A stretch of DNA of 64,000 nucleotides from Mongoliitalea lutea (GTDB lineage: Bacteria > Bacteroidota > Bacteroidia > Cytophagales > Cyclobacteriaceae). Within the stretch, counting starts at the first letter, position 1. Each line of letters begins with the position of its first letter. The position numbers and the translations under genes are program-made. Below, piece by piece: positions 8,562-17,036 of the stretch. The notes beneath the pieces are model-generated. The model saw only the letters and a program-made list of their open reading frames with translations, searched no databases and was not told where the DNA came from. The DNA lies in NCBI RefSeq assembly GCF_014652135.1, contig NZ_BMYF01000002.1:62001-126000 (forward strand), in the 5' to 3' direction.

Positions 8562-9479
8562 TTAGATAATCTCTAATATTTCCAATATTCGGTTCAAATC
8601 CGATGTTGAGGTAAAGGGTATTTTTATTTCCCCTTTGTTTTTGGCATCTGCCTTCAATTGCACTCTGCTACCAAAGTGGGATGCCAATCGCTGTTGGATT
8701 TTATTGATTTCGTACTTTCTAACAGGGTCTAAATCCGGCTTATCAGCAGATACTTTGTCGGCTTTGTTATCATTGAGAGACTTTACCAATGCTTCCACTG
8801 CACGCACACTCAATTCTTCTTCCACTGTTTTTTTGTAGATTGCTAACTGTTTGTCAACATCTTCCACATTGATCAAGGCACGTGCATGCCCCATGGAAAT
8901 CCTGTTATCTCTCAAGCCAGCCTGAATATCTGGTGGAAGTTTTAATAGGCGAAGGTAGTTGTTGACAGTAGTTCTGTTTTTACCAACACGGTCACCCAAT
9001 TCCTCTTGTTTCAACTCACATTCTGTCAATAAACGCTGATAAGAGTGGGCAATTTCCAAGGCATTTAAATTTTCCCGCTGAATATTCTCAATCAGGGCCA
9101 TTTCCAGCATTTGCTGATCATTGGCAGTACGAATATAGGCGGGAACCCTTTCCAGACCTGCGATTTTGGATGCCTGGAATCTTCGCTCACCTGAAATTAA
9201 TTGATACTCTTTATCTCCTAATTTTCGTACGGTTATGGGTTGAATAATTCCTTGTACCTTGATGGATTCCGCAAGTTCCTGCAGAGCATCTTTATCAAAG
9301 TGCGTTCGTGGCTGATAAGGATTTACAAATATTTCGTCCAAAGAAATCTCATAGATTCCCGCAGAAGGAGAGGCAGGAATCAAATCCTGACTTTTACTTT
9401 TTTGAGGGGAATCTTCCAATAAGGCACCGAGTCCTCGGCCAAGAGCATTTTTCTTTGGTAATGGTTTTTTATCAGCCAT
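8562..9479 (-). CDS. parB: Chromosome partitioning protein ParB (Spo0J)
   Basis: This is the centromere-binding CTPase that loads at parS and spreads. It has a basic N-terminus (KKNALGRGLGALL, the ParA-contacting motif), the ParB/Srx nucleotide domain with SGERRFQAS, then ENIQRENLNALEIA and a helix-turn-helix region around residues 160-200 (GKNRTTVNNYLRLLKLP). A C-terminal dimerisation domain completes it. The 305-residue length is normal. It follows parA by 8 bases. I did not find a convincing parS palindrome in the window, though I could not search exhaustively. Confidence 0.95.
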   Translation of the reverse strand: MADKKPLPKKNALGRGLGALLEDSPQKSKSQDLIPASPSAGIYEISLDEIFVNPYQPRTHFDKDALQELAESIKVQGIIQPITVRKLGDKEYQLISGERRFQASKIAGLERVPAYIRTANDQQMLEMALIENIQRENLNALEIAHSYQRLLTECELKQEELGDRVGKNRTTVNNYLRLLKLPPDIQAGLRDNRISMGHARALINVEDVDKQLAIYKKTVEEELSVRAVEALVKSLNDNKADKVSADKPDLDPVRKYEINKIQQRLASHFGSRVQLKADAKNKGEIKIPFTSTSDLNRILEILEII

Positions 9480-9487
9480 GCGTTAAT

Positions 9488-10267
9488 TTAATTTACTTTT
9501 TCCATTCCGTTTTTGCTGGCAATTTCCTGCGCGAGATTCAAATAGGCCACTGCGCCTTTTCCATCTGCATCGAAGGCAATTACCGGCAATCCAAAACTTG
9601 GGGACTCACTGAGTCGCACATTTCGAGGAATGATGGTGTCAAATACTAGATTTTTGAAGTGAACTCGCACTTCGTCAACCACTTGATTGGATAAGCGAAG
9701 ACGTACATCGTACATGGTCAGCAAAATGCCTTCTATTTCCAAGTCAGGGTTGAGACGGGTTTGGATGATCTTGATAGTATTGAGCAATTTCCCTAAGCCT
9801 TCCAATGCAAAATACTCACATTGCACGGGAATGATCACAGAATTTGCAGCCGTCAGGGCATTGATTGTAATCAAACCTAGGGAAGGGCTACAATCGATGA
9901 TGACAAAATCATATTGATCCCTCACGGAAGCAATTACGGTTTTCATTTTTTCTTCCCGGCTTTCGAGATTGATCATTTCGATCTCAGCACCTACCAAGTC
10001 TATGTGGGAAGGGACAAGTTCTAAGTGCTCAATTTCAGTTTTAAGGATGATGGAATGTATATCTACACCATCCACCATGCACTCGTAAATACTGTTTTCT
10101 ATACTTTTAGGATCATGTCCTAGCCCAGAAGTGGTGTTGGCCTGAGGGTCAGCGTCAATTACTAGCGTTTTGAATTCCAAGACAGCTAAACTTGCTGCGA
10201 GATTCATTGCTGTAGTTGTCTTTCCTACACCACCTTTTTGGTTTGCAATCGCAATAACTTTTCCCAT
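9488..10267 (-). CDS. parA: Chromosome partitioning ATPase ParA (Soj)
   Basis: This Walker-type ATPase of the ParA/MinD family segregates origins together with ParB. The deviant Walker A motif KGGVGKTT is at residues 11-18, followed by [16 protein letters not shown] and the Walker B region [11 protein letters not shown]. The protein starts directly at the first strand ([13 protein letters not shown]), so it is a chromosomal short-type ParA without an N-terminal regulatory domain. It precedes parB by 8 bases and follows the metallo-hydrolase gene by 9. Confidence 0.95.
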   Translation of the reverse strand: MGKVIAIANQKGGVGKTTTAMNLAASLAVLEFKTLVIDADPQANTTSGLGHDPKSIENSIYECMVDGVDIHSIILKTEIEHLELVPSHIDLVGAEIEMINLESREEKMKTVIASVRDQYDFVIIDCSPSLGLITINALTAANSVIIPVQCEYFALEGLGKLLNTIKIIQTRLNPDLEIEGILLTMYDVRLRLSNQVVDEVRVHFKNLVFDTIIPRNVRLSESPSFGLPVIAFDADGKGAVAYLNLAQEIASKNGMEKVN

Positions 10268-10276
10268 GAGGCTTAT

Positions 10277-10960
10277 TTAAAGCTTGATAGTTTCTCCAAT
10301 ATTAAGCAAAATCAATTCTTTACCTGCTTTTGCTGCTGTTTTTTTTGCTTTTTCTAGGTCAATCTCGATATAAGGGAAGGTGTCAAAGTGCATTCCTACG
10401 ATCTTTTTGACACCTACGAAATCAGCTGCGATGATGGCATCCTCAATACCCATGGTGAAATTATCTCCGATTGGCAGTATGGCAAAGTCCAATTTGAAAG
10501 ACTCACCAATTAATTTCATATCATAGGTTAAAGCTGTATCTCCTGCATAATAGAAAGCACCTCCTTCATGCTTGATGACAAAGCCACCAGGATTTCCTCC
10601 AGAAGCCCCATCAGGCAAGGTGCTGCTATGTACCGCAGTAACATATTTCACCGTACCAAAGTCAAAGGTTTTGCTACCTCCATGATTCATAGGGTGGTAT
10701 TTCTCAACTCCTTTTTGAGCAAACCATACTGCAATCTCGTAATTGGATACCAAAGTGGCATTGCTGGCTTTAGCGATTTTTTCCGCATCTGCTACATGGT
10801 CTTCATGGCCATGGCTGAGCAATACATAATCAGCACGGAGTTCATCAACATTGATATGTGCTGCTTTGGCATTGGGACTGATAAATGGGTCGAAGAGAAT
10901 TTTTTTGTCCTGAATTCCTACCAGAAAGGAAGAATGTCCTAAAAAGGTTAATTCAATCAT
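10277..10960 (-). CDS. UPF0173 family metal-dependent hydrolase
   Basis: This is a metallo-beta-lactamase-fold hydrolase. The metal-binding motif HxHxDH is seen as SHGHEDHVAD, with ligands at H50, H52, D54 and H55, and further ligand regions GDTALTYD and GMHFDTFP. The 227-residue size and layout match UPF0173 (YtkL-like) proteins, whose substrate is not established. It is the first gene of the six-gene operon, and a well-placed promoter lies just upstream. There is no signal peptide, so it is cytoplasmic. Confidence 0.9.
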   Translation of the reverse strand: MIELTFLGHSSFLVGIQDKKILFDPFISPNAKAAHINVDELRADYVLLSHGHEDHVADAEKIAKASNATLVSNYEIAVWFAQKGVEKYHPMNHGGSKTFDFGTVKYVTAVHSSTLPDGASGGNPGGFVIKHEGGAFYYAGDTALTYDMKLIGESFKLDFAILPIGDNFTMGIEDAIIAADFVGVKKIVGMHFDTFPYIEIDLEKAKKTAAKAGKELILLNIGETIKL

Positions 10961-10989
10961 GGCTTGAGGTGTTAACAGTTTTCGTAATA

Positions 10990-11018
10990 CAAATATATCA
11001 ATATTATCATTGGTTCAA
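10990..11018 (-). promoter_or_regulatory. Promoter of the hydrolase-parA-parB-DUF5683-dapB-lepB operon
   Basis: On the minus strand a TTG at 11018-11016 is followed after 18 bases by TATATTTG (10997-10990), an exact match to the Bacteroidota -7 consensus TAnnTTTG. Transcription would begin near 10985, about 25 bases before the first gene. Confidence 0.55.
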
Positions 11019-11140
11019 TTCAATTGTTTTCCACAGCAAAATGTGGATAGCTTCGAAAACATTTAAAATGAACTCTTTAAGGTACGAATCCCGTAATGAA
11101 TCGTTGAGATTTTCTTCTGATAATGAAGAAATAGGAGTGC

Positions 11141-11173
11141 AAAAAAAATGCGGTAGGAAGTCCCACCGCATTT
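11141..11173 (-). terminator. Intrinsic terminator downstream of yidC
   Basis: A stem with arms AAATGCGGT and ACCGCATTT, extended inwards by GG/CC, is followed on the minus strand by a run of eight T residues. It lies about 160 bases beyond the yidC stop. Confidence 0.75.
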
Positions 11174-11334
11174 CAGGTAAATTATTTGAAGACATTAGTC
11201 AAAAGAACTGTTGTCTTACAAGAAAATATCATCATTATCATATAGTACAACTGTTGAATGTTTATCATCGACTGTAGTCAATTAGCAAAAACTATTGTAG
11301 TTGTTGCTTACATAGACAATAACAGATAACCTTG

Positions 11335-13134
11335 TTACTTCTTCTTTTTCGCTTCGGCTGCTTTCATGGCATCTTCCAAGCGCTGCTGAAATTTCGACTT
11401 TTTCTTGTTGACATTGTTTTTGCTATAGTCATCGATCTTCTGTCTGATTTTCTTGTCATCGACAAAAGCTTTGATCAATGCCTGCTGTCCAAATGTTACC
11501 ATGTTGGAAACAAAGTAGTAGAAACTCAATGCAGCTGGGAAAGAGTTTAATACAAACATAAACACCACCGGCATAATGTATCCGATATTTTTCATCGGAC
11601 CTGTCTGTGCAGTCAGTTGATTATTGAAATGCGTGTAAGCAATCTGCGAAATGGTCATCAAGATCGTAAACAAACTCACGTGCGCACCATAGAAAGGAAT
11701 GGTAAATGGTAAATAGAAAATTGCATCGTAAGTAGAAAGGTCATTTGCCCAAAGGAAAGACTCCTGTCTCAATTCGATAGAATTAGGGAAGAAGAAGAAC
11801 ATGGCAAACAAGAATGGCATCTGAAGCAACATCGGTAAACAGCCCGAAATCGGACTTACGCCTAGTTGGCTAAACAGCTTCATTTGCTCTTGCTGCATTT
11901 TGGCAGGATCATCGCCAAACTTTTCTTTCAACTCATCAATCTCAGGTTTGATCAAGCGCATCTTGGCCATTCCCACATAGGACTTGTAAGTTAGAGGAAA
12001 AAGTACCAATTTGATAATCAATACAATTAAGATAATGATCACCCCGTAATTACTGAAGTACTTCTCCAAAAACTGGAACAAGTTTACAATAATGTATTTG
12101 TTGACCCAGCTCACGAAGAAGTATCCCATGTCCACGTTTTTCTCAAAACCTGGCGTAATGGTCTTCAACAAGTTGTAATTATTTGGGCCAAAGAAGTAAC
12201 TCATGGATGCTTTACCATCTGCTAAAGGCAACAAGATGTCTGCCTTTACATTTTTAATGGAAAGCGTGTCTTTAGGGGTTACTTGCAATACACTACCTCT
12301 GGTAAATGCATTGTCGGCAATGATGGCAGAAGTAAAGAAACGCTGGGAGAAACTCACCCACTTCAAAGGTTCTTCGATACTGTCTTCCGCTCGTTCGGAA
12401 GTCAAGCTTAAGTAATCATGACTTCCAGCAGCAGTGAAAAAGTTGACATTGGTTTTTCTTCTGGATTCTTCAATATCAGCTTCCTGACGGATTAATCGGT
12501 CATCCCACAAGATCTGCACTTCATTGTTGCGTAATGCGCTACCCAAACCTTTCAACTCCAAATTCTTTTCCAAGACATAACCGGAAGCAGGGAGGGTGTA
12601 GGTACGGACAATTTGAGCAGAACCGGATTGTGCAATGAAGGTCATCACCTGAGCCTGTGTACCATCTTCTAATTGAGAAGTAGCAGCGATAGGAGAGAAG
12701 AAAAGCTGATTTAAGCTGATGGTTCCTTTATCCGTTTCTAGATTGAAACTAAGGTCAGAACTTTCTTCATCTAAAATCACCAATGGACGCTGATCCCATG
12801 TTTTGAACTCTTTCAATGTGACTTTGGCAATCTCTGCACCTTGGGTCGTAAATTCTACAATCAAGTGCTCATTTTCCATGATCACAGTTTCTGCCGTACC
12901 TTTTGTCATGGGACCAAAAATCCCAAATTGCTGAATCGCCAACATGTCCTGAATACTATCAGGCTGTGCAATTGGAGCAACTTCCAAGGTAGCAGTTTCT
13001 TCCACTGTCGCTACCTGCTGTTCGGTAGTTACTACTTCTTCCACAATAGGTTCTGGTACTTTCGCAAAAAAGATCGAATACACCAACAACACGGCTGCGA
13101 ATAGGATCAGTCCTGTCGCTTGATTTTTATCCAT
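11335..13134 (-). CDS. yidC: Membrane protein insertase YidC
   Basis: This inner-membrane insertase works with or without SecYEG. An N-terminal helix is followed by a large periplasmic domain (about residues 60-345), then the conserved insertase core of five helices (about 355-580) with YKSYVGMAKMRLIKPE and GCLPMLLQMPFLFAMF. The basic C-terminus ends AAEAKKKK, as expected for ribosome contact. The 599-residue length is normal for Bacteroidota. It follows pyrG on the same strand with a 91-bp gap, a neighbour pair I know from other Bacteroidota. Confidence 0.96.
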   Translation of the reverse strand: MDKNQATGLILFAAVLLVYSIFFAKVPEPIVEEVVTTEQQVATVEETATLEVAPIAQPDSIQDMLAIQQFGIFGPMTKGTAETVIMENEHLIVEFTTQGAEIAKVTLKEFKTWDQRPLVILDEESSDLSFNLETDKGTISLNQLFFSPIAATSQLEDGTQAQVMTFIAQSGSAQIVRTYTLPASGYVLEKNLELKGLGSALRNNEVQILWDDRLIRQEADIEESRRKTNVNFFTAAGSHDYLSLTSERAEDSIEEPLKWVSFSQRFFTSAIIADNAFTRGSVLQVTPKDTLSIKNVKADILLPLADGKASMSYFFGPNNYNLLKTITPGFEKNVDMGYFFVSWVNKYIIVNLFQFLEKYFSNYGVIIILIVLIIKLVLFPLTYKSYVGMAKMRLIKPEIDELKEKFGDDPAKMQQEQMKLFSQLGVSPISGCLPMLLQMPFLFAMFFFFPNSIELRQESFLWANDLSTYDAIFYLPFTIPFYGAHVSLFTILMTISQIAYTHFNNQLTAQTGPMKNIGYIMPVVFMFVLNSFPAALSFYYFVSNMVTFGQQALIKAFVDDKKIRQKIDDYSKNNVNKKKSKFQQRLEDAMKAAEAKKKK

Positions 13135-13166
13135 AATTTTAATGTTAACTCCTTAATCAAAAGAAT

Positions 13167-13197
13167 AGGTAATGCCCAGATCTAGCGGACATTACCT
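13167..13197 (-). other. Hairpin between pyrG and yidC
   Basis: Perfect 8-bp arms AGGTAATG and CATTACCT enclose 15 bases. No clear T-run follows on the minus strand, so it may be a weak terminator, a leader structure for yidC, or chance. Confidence 0.3.
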
Positions 13198-13225
13198 TTC
13201 AATGGAAGGAATATGTTAATTACTC

Positions 13226-14845
13226 TTATTTTAACTTTTTGTTCTCAATGGCGGCGTTGATAAATCTCACAAACAAAGGGTGAGGATTCAAAACCGTACT
13301 TTTATACTCTGGGTGAAACTGCGTTCCTACAAACCAAGGATGTTCTTTTAATTCCACAATTTCCACCAGCTTGGACTCAGGATTGATACCGGAAGGGATC
13401 AAGCCTTTTTCCTCCATGGCCTTTAGATAGGTGTTGTTAAACTCATATCTATGTCTATGTCTTTCGGAAACTTTTGTTTTTCCGTAAGCTTGCGCCGCCT
13501 TACTTCCTTTTTTCAGTTCACAAGGATACGAACCCAAACGCATGGTTCCACCCATTTGTTGGATGTTTTTCTGATCCTGCATCATATCGATGACAGGATG
13601 AGGGGTTGCAGGGTCCATCTCTGTACTGTTTGCTTGGGCTAATCCTAAGACATTACGTGCAAATTCGATTACAGCAACCTGCATCCCCAAGCATATTCCG
13701 AAGAAAGGCAGCTTATTTTCGCGTGCAAATTTAACAGTTTCTATCTTACCTTCAAGCCCTCTTTCACCAAATCCTGGAGCAACCAAGATTCCATCTAAGT
13801 CATGAAGTCTTTCGCGCACAGTTTCAGGTTGTAATTCTTCAGAAGAAATAAGCTTTAAACGCACCTTGCATTCAGCCGCTGCACCTGCATGTATAAAGGC
13901 CTCAATGATGGATTTGTAGGCATCTGGAAGACTAACATACTTTCCGATCAAGCCGATATTCACCTCTTGCGTAGGGTTTTTGAGTTTGCCCAAAAATGCC
14001 TTCCACTGATCTAAATCTGTGTTGGTTTTGGAACTTAATTTAAGTTTGGTCATCACCCGCTCATCCAGCTTCTCTTTTTTCATCAACAATGGAACATCAT
14101 AGATGGTCTCTGCATCCATTGCCTCGATGACACTGTTTAATTGTACGTTACAGAAGAGTGCCAATTTTTTCTTAACATCCATAGGTAAAGGATGCTCAGT
14201 TCTGCAGACCAAGATGTCCGGCTGAATACCGGCTTCCAGCAATTGCTTGACAGAATGTTGGGTTGGTTTGGTCTTAAGTTCTTTGGCAGCAGCCAAATAA
14301 GGGATAAGGGTCAGGTGGATCACCAAGAAGTTATTAGCTCCTAAATCCCATTTAGCTTGTCTTACAGCCTCGATAAATGGCAGGGACTCGATGTCACCTA
14401 CGCAACCACCGATTTCAGTAATGACTACATCAAAAGCGTCATCTTGGCCTAATTTGAAAAAATTGCGTTTGATTTCGTCGGTAATATGAGGGATTACCTG
14501 TACAGTTTTTCCTAAATACTCTCCTTTTCGCTCTTTGGTGATGACGTTGTTGTAGATTCTTCCCGTCGTCACATTGTTTGCTTGGGAGGTTGGGTGATTG
14601 AGGAATCGCTCGTAATGCCCTAGGTCAAGGTCTGTTTCTGCTCCATCTTCCGTAACATAGCATTCCCCGTGTTCATAGGGATTGAGTGTGCCTGGATCGA
14701 TGTTCAGATAAGGATCAAATTTTTGAATAGTCACACGGAAACCTCTTGCTTGTAATAATTTAGCTAAAGAAGCGGCGATGATGCCTTTTCCTAGTGAAGA
14801 TGTAACACCTCCGGTAATAAAGATGTATTTGGTGGATGAAGCCAT
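13226..14845 (-). CDS. pyrG: CTP synthase
   Basis: This enzyme makes CTP from UTP, ATP and glutamine. The N-terminal synthetase domain opens with [19 protein letters not shown] and contains [20 protein letters not shown]. The C-terminal class I glutamine amidotransferase domain has the nucleophile region FFGICLGMQ and the histidine in QFHPEYKS. The 539-residue length is typical. A strong consensus promoter lies 44 bases upstream. The repeat-rich accessory region begins directly behind it. Confidence 0.97.
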   Translation of the reverse strand: MASSTKYIFITGGVTSSLGKGIIAASLAKLLQARGFRVTIQKFDPYLNIDPGTLNPYEHGECYVTEDGAETDLDLGHYERFLNHPTSQANNVTTGRIYNNVITKERKGEYLGKTVQVIPHITDEIKRNFFKLGQDDAFDVVITEIGGCVGDIESLPFIEAVRQAKWDLGANNFLVIHLTLIPYLAAAKELKTKPTQHSVKQLLEAGIQPDILVCRTEHPLPMDVKKKLALFCNVQLNSVIEAMDAETIYDVPLLMKKEKLDERVMTKLKLSSKTNTDLDQWKAFLGKLKNPTQEVNIGLIGKYVSLPDAYKSIIEAFIHAGAAAECKVRLKLISSEELQPETVRERLHDLDGILVAPGFGERGLEGKIETVKFARENKLPFFGICLGMQVAVIEFARNVLGLAQANSTEMDPATPHPVIDMMQDQKNIQQMGGTMRLGSYPCELKKGSKAAQAYGKTKVSERHRHRYEFNNTYLKAMEEKGLIPSGINPESKLVEIVELKEHPWFVGTQFHPEYKSTVLNPHPLFVRFINAAIENKKLK

Positions 14846-14888
14846 AAGAAGGGTGGGTAGTGTTTTTTGCTGGAATTCTTATGGGATT

Positions 14889-14919
14889 CAAAGGTAGGTA
14901 TATGTTTCCACTAATCAAA
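14889..14919 (-). promoter_or_regulatory. Promoter of pyrG
   Basis: On the minus strand TTTG (14919-14916) is followed after 19 bases by TACCTTTG (14896-14889). Both halves match the Bacteroidota consensus exactly. The leader to the pyrG start would be about 40 bases. Confidence 0.6.
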
Positions 14920-14926
14920 AGTTATT

Positions 14927-15073
14927 GCTCGCGGAAACCGCAGAAGACGCTGAAAGTAATTGGAAAATTTGGTCGCATGGCTCCTGTAAGGCTGTCCACA
15001 GATTTTTCAGATTGGCACAGATGGATTTGCTGTCGCAAATTGGGGCTCGCAGAAAGCGCGGAATCCACAGAAA
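14927..15073. repeat. Degenerate intergenic repeat, copy 1
   Basis: Opens with gctcgcggaaaccgcagaag and contains the phrases gctgtccacagatttttcag, ggcacagatggatttgct and gcggaatccacagaaa. A near-identical unit begins 188 bases further on. Confidence 0.8.
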
Positions 15074-15114
15074 GAAGGCTGTCCACTAATGGCACGAATT
15101 GCACGAAGGATAGG

Positions 15115-15264
15115 TTCTCGCAGAATGCACAGAAGGCGCTGAAATTTTTTAGGAAAATTTGCTCGCATGGCTCCTGTAAGGCTGTCCACAAATTTCTCAG
15201 ATTGGCACAGATGGATTTGCTACTGCAAATTGGGGCTCGCAGAAGGCGCGGAATCCACAGAAAA
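15115..15264. repeat. Degenerate intergenic repeat, copy 2
   Basis: The same order of phrases as copy 1 with scattered substitutions (for example gcagaatgcacagaaggcgc). It is joined to copy 1 by a linker starting ggctgtccactaatggcacg. Confidence 0.8.
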
Positions 15265-15285
15265 CACTGAATCAATGTTGTAGCC

Positions 15286-15377
15286 CTGACCCGCGAGGGT
15301 CAGCACAATAGTAACCATGGGTTTCCCAACCCATGGATTGGAAGACCAAGGCACCTCTCATCTGCCCTGTAGGGGCA
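15286..15377. repeat. Cluster of three short palindromes
   Basis: Three hairpins in 92 bases: 15286-15303 (CTGACCC, loop GCGA, GGGTCAG); 15315-15336 (9-bp perfect arms starting CCATGGG, loop TCCC); 15363-15377 (TGCCC, loop TGTAG, GGGCA). They resemble REP-type units. Confidence 0.65.
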
Positions 15378-15428
15378 ATACTACTTATGGAGGCTGTCCA
15401 CTAATGGCACTAATTACACGAAGGGTAG

Positions 15429-15540
15429 GTTCTCGCGGAAACCGCAGAAGACGCTGAAAATGAAAATAATGGTTGCCTAGCTCCCTTGGGGCTGTCCACA
15501 GATTTTTCAGATGGGCACAGATGGGGATTTGTTGCTGCAA
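15429..15540. repeat. Degenerate intergenic repeat, copy 3 (shorter)
   Basis: Shares tctcgcggaaaccgcagaag and gctgtccacagatttttcag with copy 1 but lacks the last third. The same linker type (from 15392) precedes it. Confidence 0.75.
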
Positions 15541-15603
15541 GATAAATGAAGGCAACAATCTATCATTTGAAACCCAAAGTTTACTAGGTCATATCAGGAC
15601 AAC

Positions 15604-15679
15604 TAGGGGCGTAGCCCTGTGGTCTTCGTAGAAATTGATGGTATGCGATGAATCAGAGGCGCGTAGCGCTGAGGTCTTG
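15604..15679. repeat. Fragment related to the 204-bp elements
   Basis: Contains taggggcgtagccctg plus cttcgtagaaa, as in the 204-bp elements. Bases 15654-15679 are an exact 26-base reverse complement of 19056-19081 and 19367-19392. Confidence 0.75.
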
Positions 15680-15957
15680 TCCAGATGGAAGGATTTAAAC
15701 ACAGATTGGAAATTGGATTTTCACGGATTTACACAGATTTTTTGCTGACGCAATGGTTGGGCTTGCGGAAGGCGCTGAAGCCGCAGAAAGAAAAGGAAAT
15801 TGAATCTTGGAGGTTTTTCAGACCTGGAAGCTTTTTAGTGGTATTTATTTTAGAGATGATGATTCTTTGGAAGATATCTTTGGGGTATTTTAAAACCCCA
15901 AGATCGAATTTTGGAGCAAGTTACATTCGTTGAGTGGAAAAAGAGCATCGTTCGTTT

Positions 15958-16167
15958 TTATTGATCATCCCTAAACTCCAAAATATCTCCTGGTTGACAA
16001 TCTAATGCTTTGCAGATGGCTTCTAAGGTGCTGAAGCGAACGGCTTTGGCTTTGCCTGTTTTGAGGATAGATAGGTTGGAGAGCGTGAGGTCCACTTTTT
16101 CTGAAAGCTCGTTGAGGGACATCTTACGCTTGGCCATCATCACATCTAGGTTTACAATAATCGGCAT
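15958..16167 (-). CDS. Small Cro/CI-type helix-turn-helix regulator
   Basis: A 69-residue protein that is almost entirely one helix-turn-helix domain. MSLNELSEKVDLTLSNLSIL holds the two helices, and the end FSTLEAICKALDCQPGDILE is typical of YozG-like regulators. It would bind DNA as a dimer. It begins three bases after the DUF2975 gene on the same strand; such HTH-DUF2975 pairs are common in Firmicutes and Bacteroidota, where the membrane partner may control the regulator. That role is inference. Confidence 0.88.
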   Translation of the reverse strand: MPIIVNLDVMMAKRKMSLNELSEKVDLTLSNLSILKTGKAKAVRFSTLEAICKALDCQPGDILEFRDDQ

Positions 16168-16170
16168 AGC

Positions 16171-16731
16171 TTAGACGGTTAACTCATTTTCGGATTGGAT
16201 TTCTATGCCTCGTTTGAAAACCTGCGCAATCGCAAAGATCAAAATTCCCATAAAAATAAATTCCATTGCACCTCCTATGAATCCAGCCATTGATGGAATC
16301 TCAAATCCTCGTTTGATCAACCATTTGATACTGGATGAGGTAATGATGATAAGAAACCCTATTTGCAAAGCTGTGCTGCCCATCTGAGAAAGGTAGTTTC
16401 CAACTTTTGAATTAAAGGGATGTTGTAAGTCAATACTCATAAAAATTCTGATCATTAAGTAAAACAAGTATGCTTTCGAAACAGCAATACCTATTATTAA
16501 ACTGAGAAGCCCAACATAGTACCATAAATTTTCTTGCATAAGACTATATAAGTTCAATCCTTCATACAGGTCTTGCGCCACCGGAGCATTGAAAAAGCTC
16601 AGGATTGCTACAAACGTAAGCGCACCTGCCTTGATACAAAGGCCAATAAATACAGACCAAATAACGACAGTCGTTAACATAAGCATGGGTTGATTTGCCC
16701 ATTTTTCTTTCCATTGATTTTGAGTGTTCAT
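16171..16731 (-). CDS. DUF2975 family membrane protein
   Basis: A protein of about 186 residues with four predicted transmembrane helices and a short tail, matching the DUF2975 architecture. I start it at the ATG at 16731 (MNTQNQWKEKW); the frame extends to 16782, but the extra residues are hydrophobic and untypical. Its function is unknown. It is paired with the downstream small HTH regulator (3-bp gap), which is the usual context for the family and suggests a two-gene regulatory unit. Confidence 0.85.
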   Translation of the reverse strand: MNTQNQWKEKWANQPMLMLTTVVIWSVFIGLCIKAGALTFVAILSFFNAPVAQDLYEGLNLYSLMQENLWYYVGLLSLIIGIAVSKAYLFYLMIRIFMSIDLQHPFNSKVGNYLSQMGSTALQIGFLIIITSSSIKWLIKRGFEIPSMAGFIGGAMEFIFMGILIFAIAQVFKRGIEIQSENELTV

Positions 16732-17036
16732 AGTGTTGTTGCTTAGTAATGCAAACATCAATAAAAATTTATTGAAAAACAATAAAAATGTGGTGAAAAA
16801 AAAAACAAATCACTTTAGTCAACAGTAGGATGATGGGTGAGTGATTTGGTTAAATGAGTTGATTAAGTGATGGGTAAATGGGGTAGGGAGACTACTTTTT
16901 TAGCTTTGTGTCTCAATTGGAGAAAGAAAGTCTAGTTGTCATAATTTAAGCATCAATAATCGCATTTATACTTTTTTCGCCTAAAAAAATTGCGGCTTTG
17001 CGCCCTTGCGTGAACCCAATGCCTTCACCTCAACCG
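16732..17036. other. Intergenic region between the RES toxin and the DUF2975 pair
   Basis: 305 bases, AT-rich near the DUF2975 start, with poly-A tracts at 16797-16806. At 16990-17014 it contains tgcggctttgcgcccttgcg, a phrase type related to the other decayed intergenic repeats. No gene or clear promoter is visible. Confidence 0.5.

Larger units (their letters stand above)
10961..11334. other. Non-coding gap between the parAB operon and yidC
   Basis: This 374-bp AT-rich gap holds the operon promoter (10990-11018) and the yidC terminator (11141-11173). It also holds two inverted DnaA-box-like nonamers, TTTTCCACA at 11027-11035 and TGTGGATAG at 11041-11049. The small open frames here have no family features and cross these signals, so I regard them as chance. 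Confidence 0.6.
14920..15957. other. Long non-coding, repeat-rich stretch
   Basis: About 1 kb without a credible gene. From left to right it holds three copies of a degenerate repeat, three short palindromes (15286-15377), a fragment related to the 204-bp elements (15604-15679), and a decayed tract at 15690-15810 with the phrases acacagatt, cacggatttacacagat and gcggaaggcgctgaagccgcagaa. Open frames of 60-136 residues occur on both strands. They are translations of the repeats and show no family features. Confidence 0.75.

Noticed and set aside
8588-8604. tRNA-like phrase ggttcaaatccgatg
   Set aside because: It is inside parB, and no acceptor stem or anticodon arm can be built around it.
10885-11277. 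130-codon plus-strand frame
   Set aside because: It starts inside the hydrolase gene on the other strand and runs across the operon promoter and the yidC terminator; no protein features.
10961-11334. Replication origin next to parAB
   Set aside because: Only two imperfect DnaA boxes, no dnaA or other origin genes, and the gap is already explained by a promoter and terminator. Kept only as a weak finding.
14860-15275. Overlapping open frames of 60-136 codons on both strands
   Set aside because: They are translations of the tandem intergenic repeat, are equally open in several frames, contain no recognisable domain and have no promoter.
15685-15933. 82-codon plus-strand frame with a hydrophobic C-terminal part
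   Set aside because: The first half is decayed repeat sequence (cacagatt, gcggaaggcgctgaagccg phrases), and no family or ribosomal context supports it.
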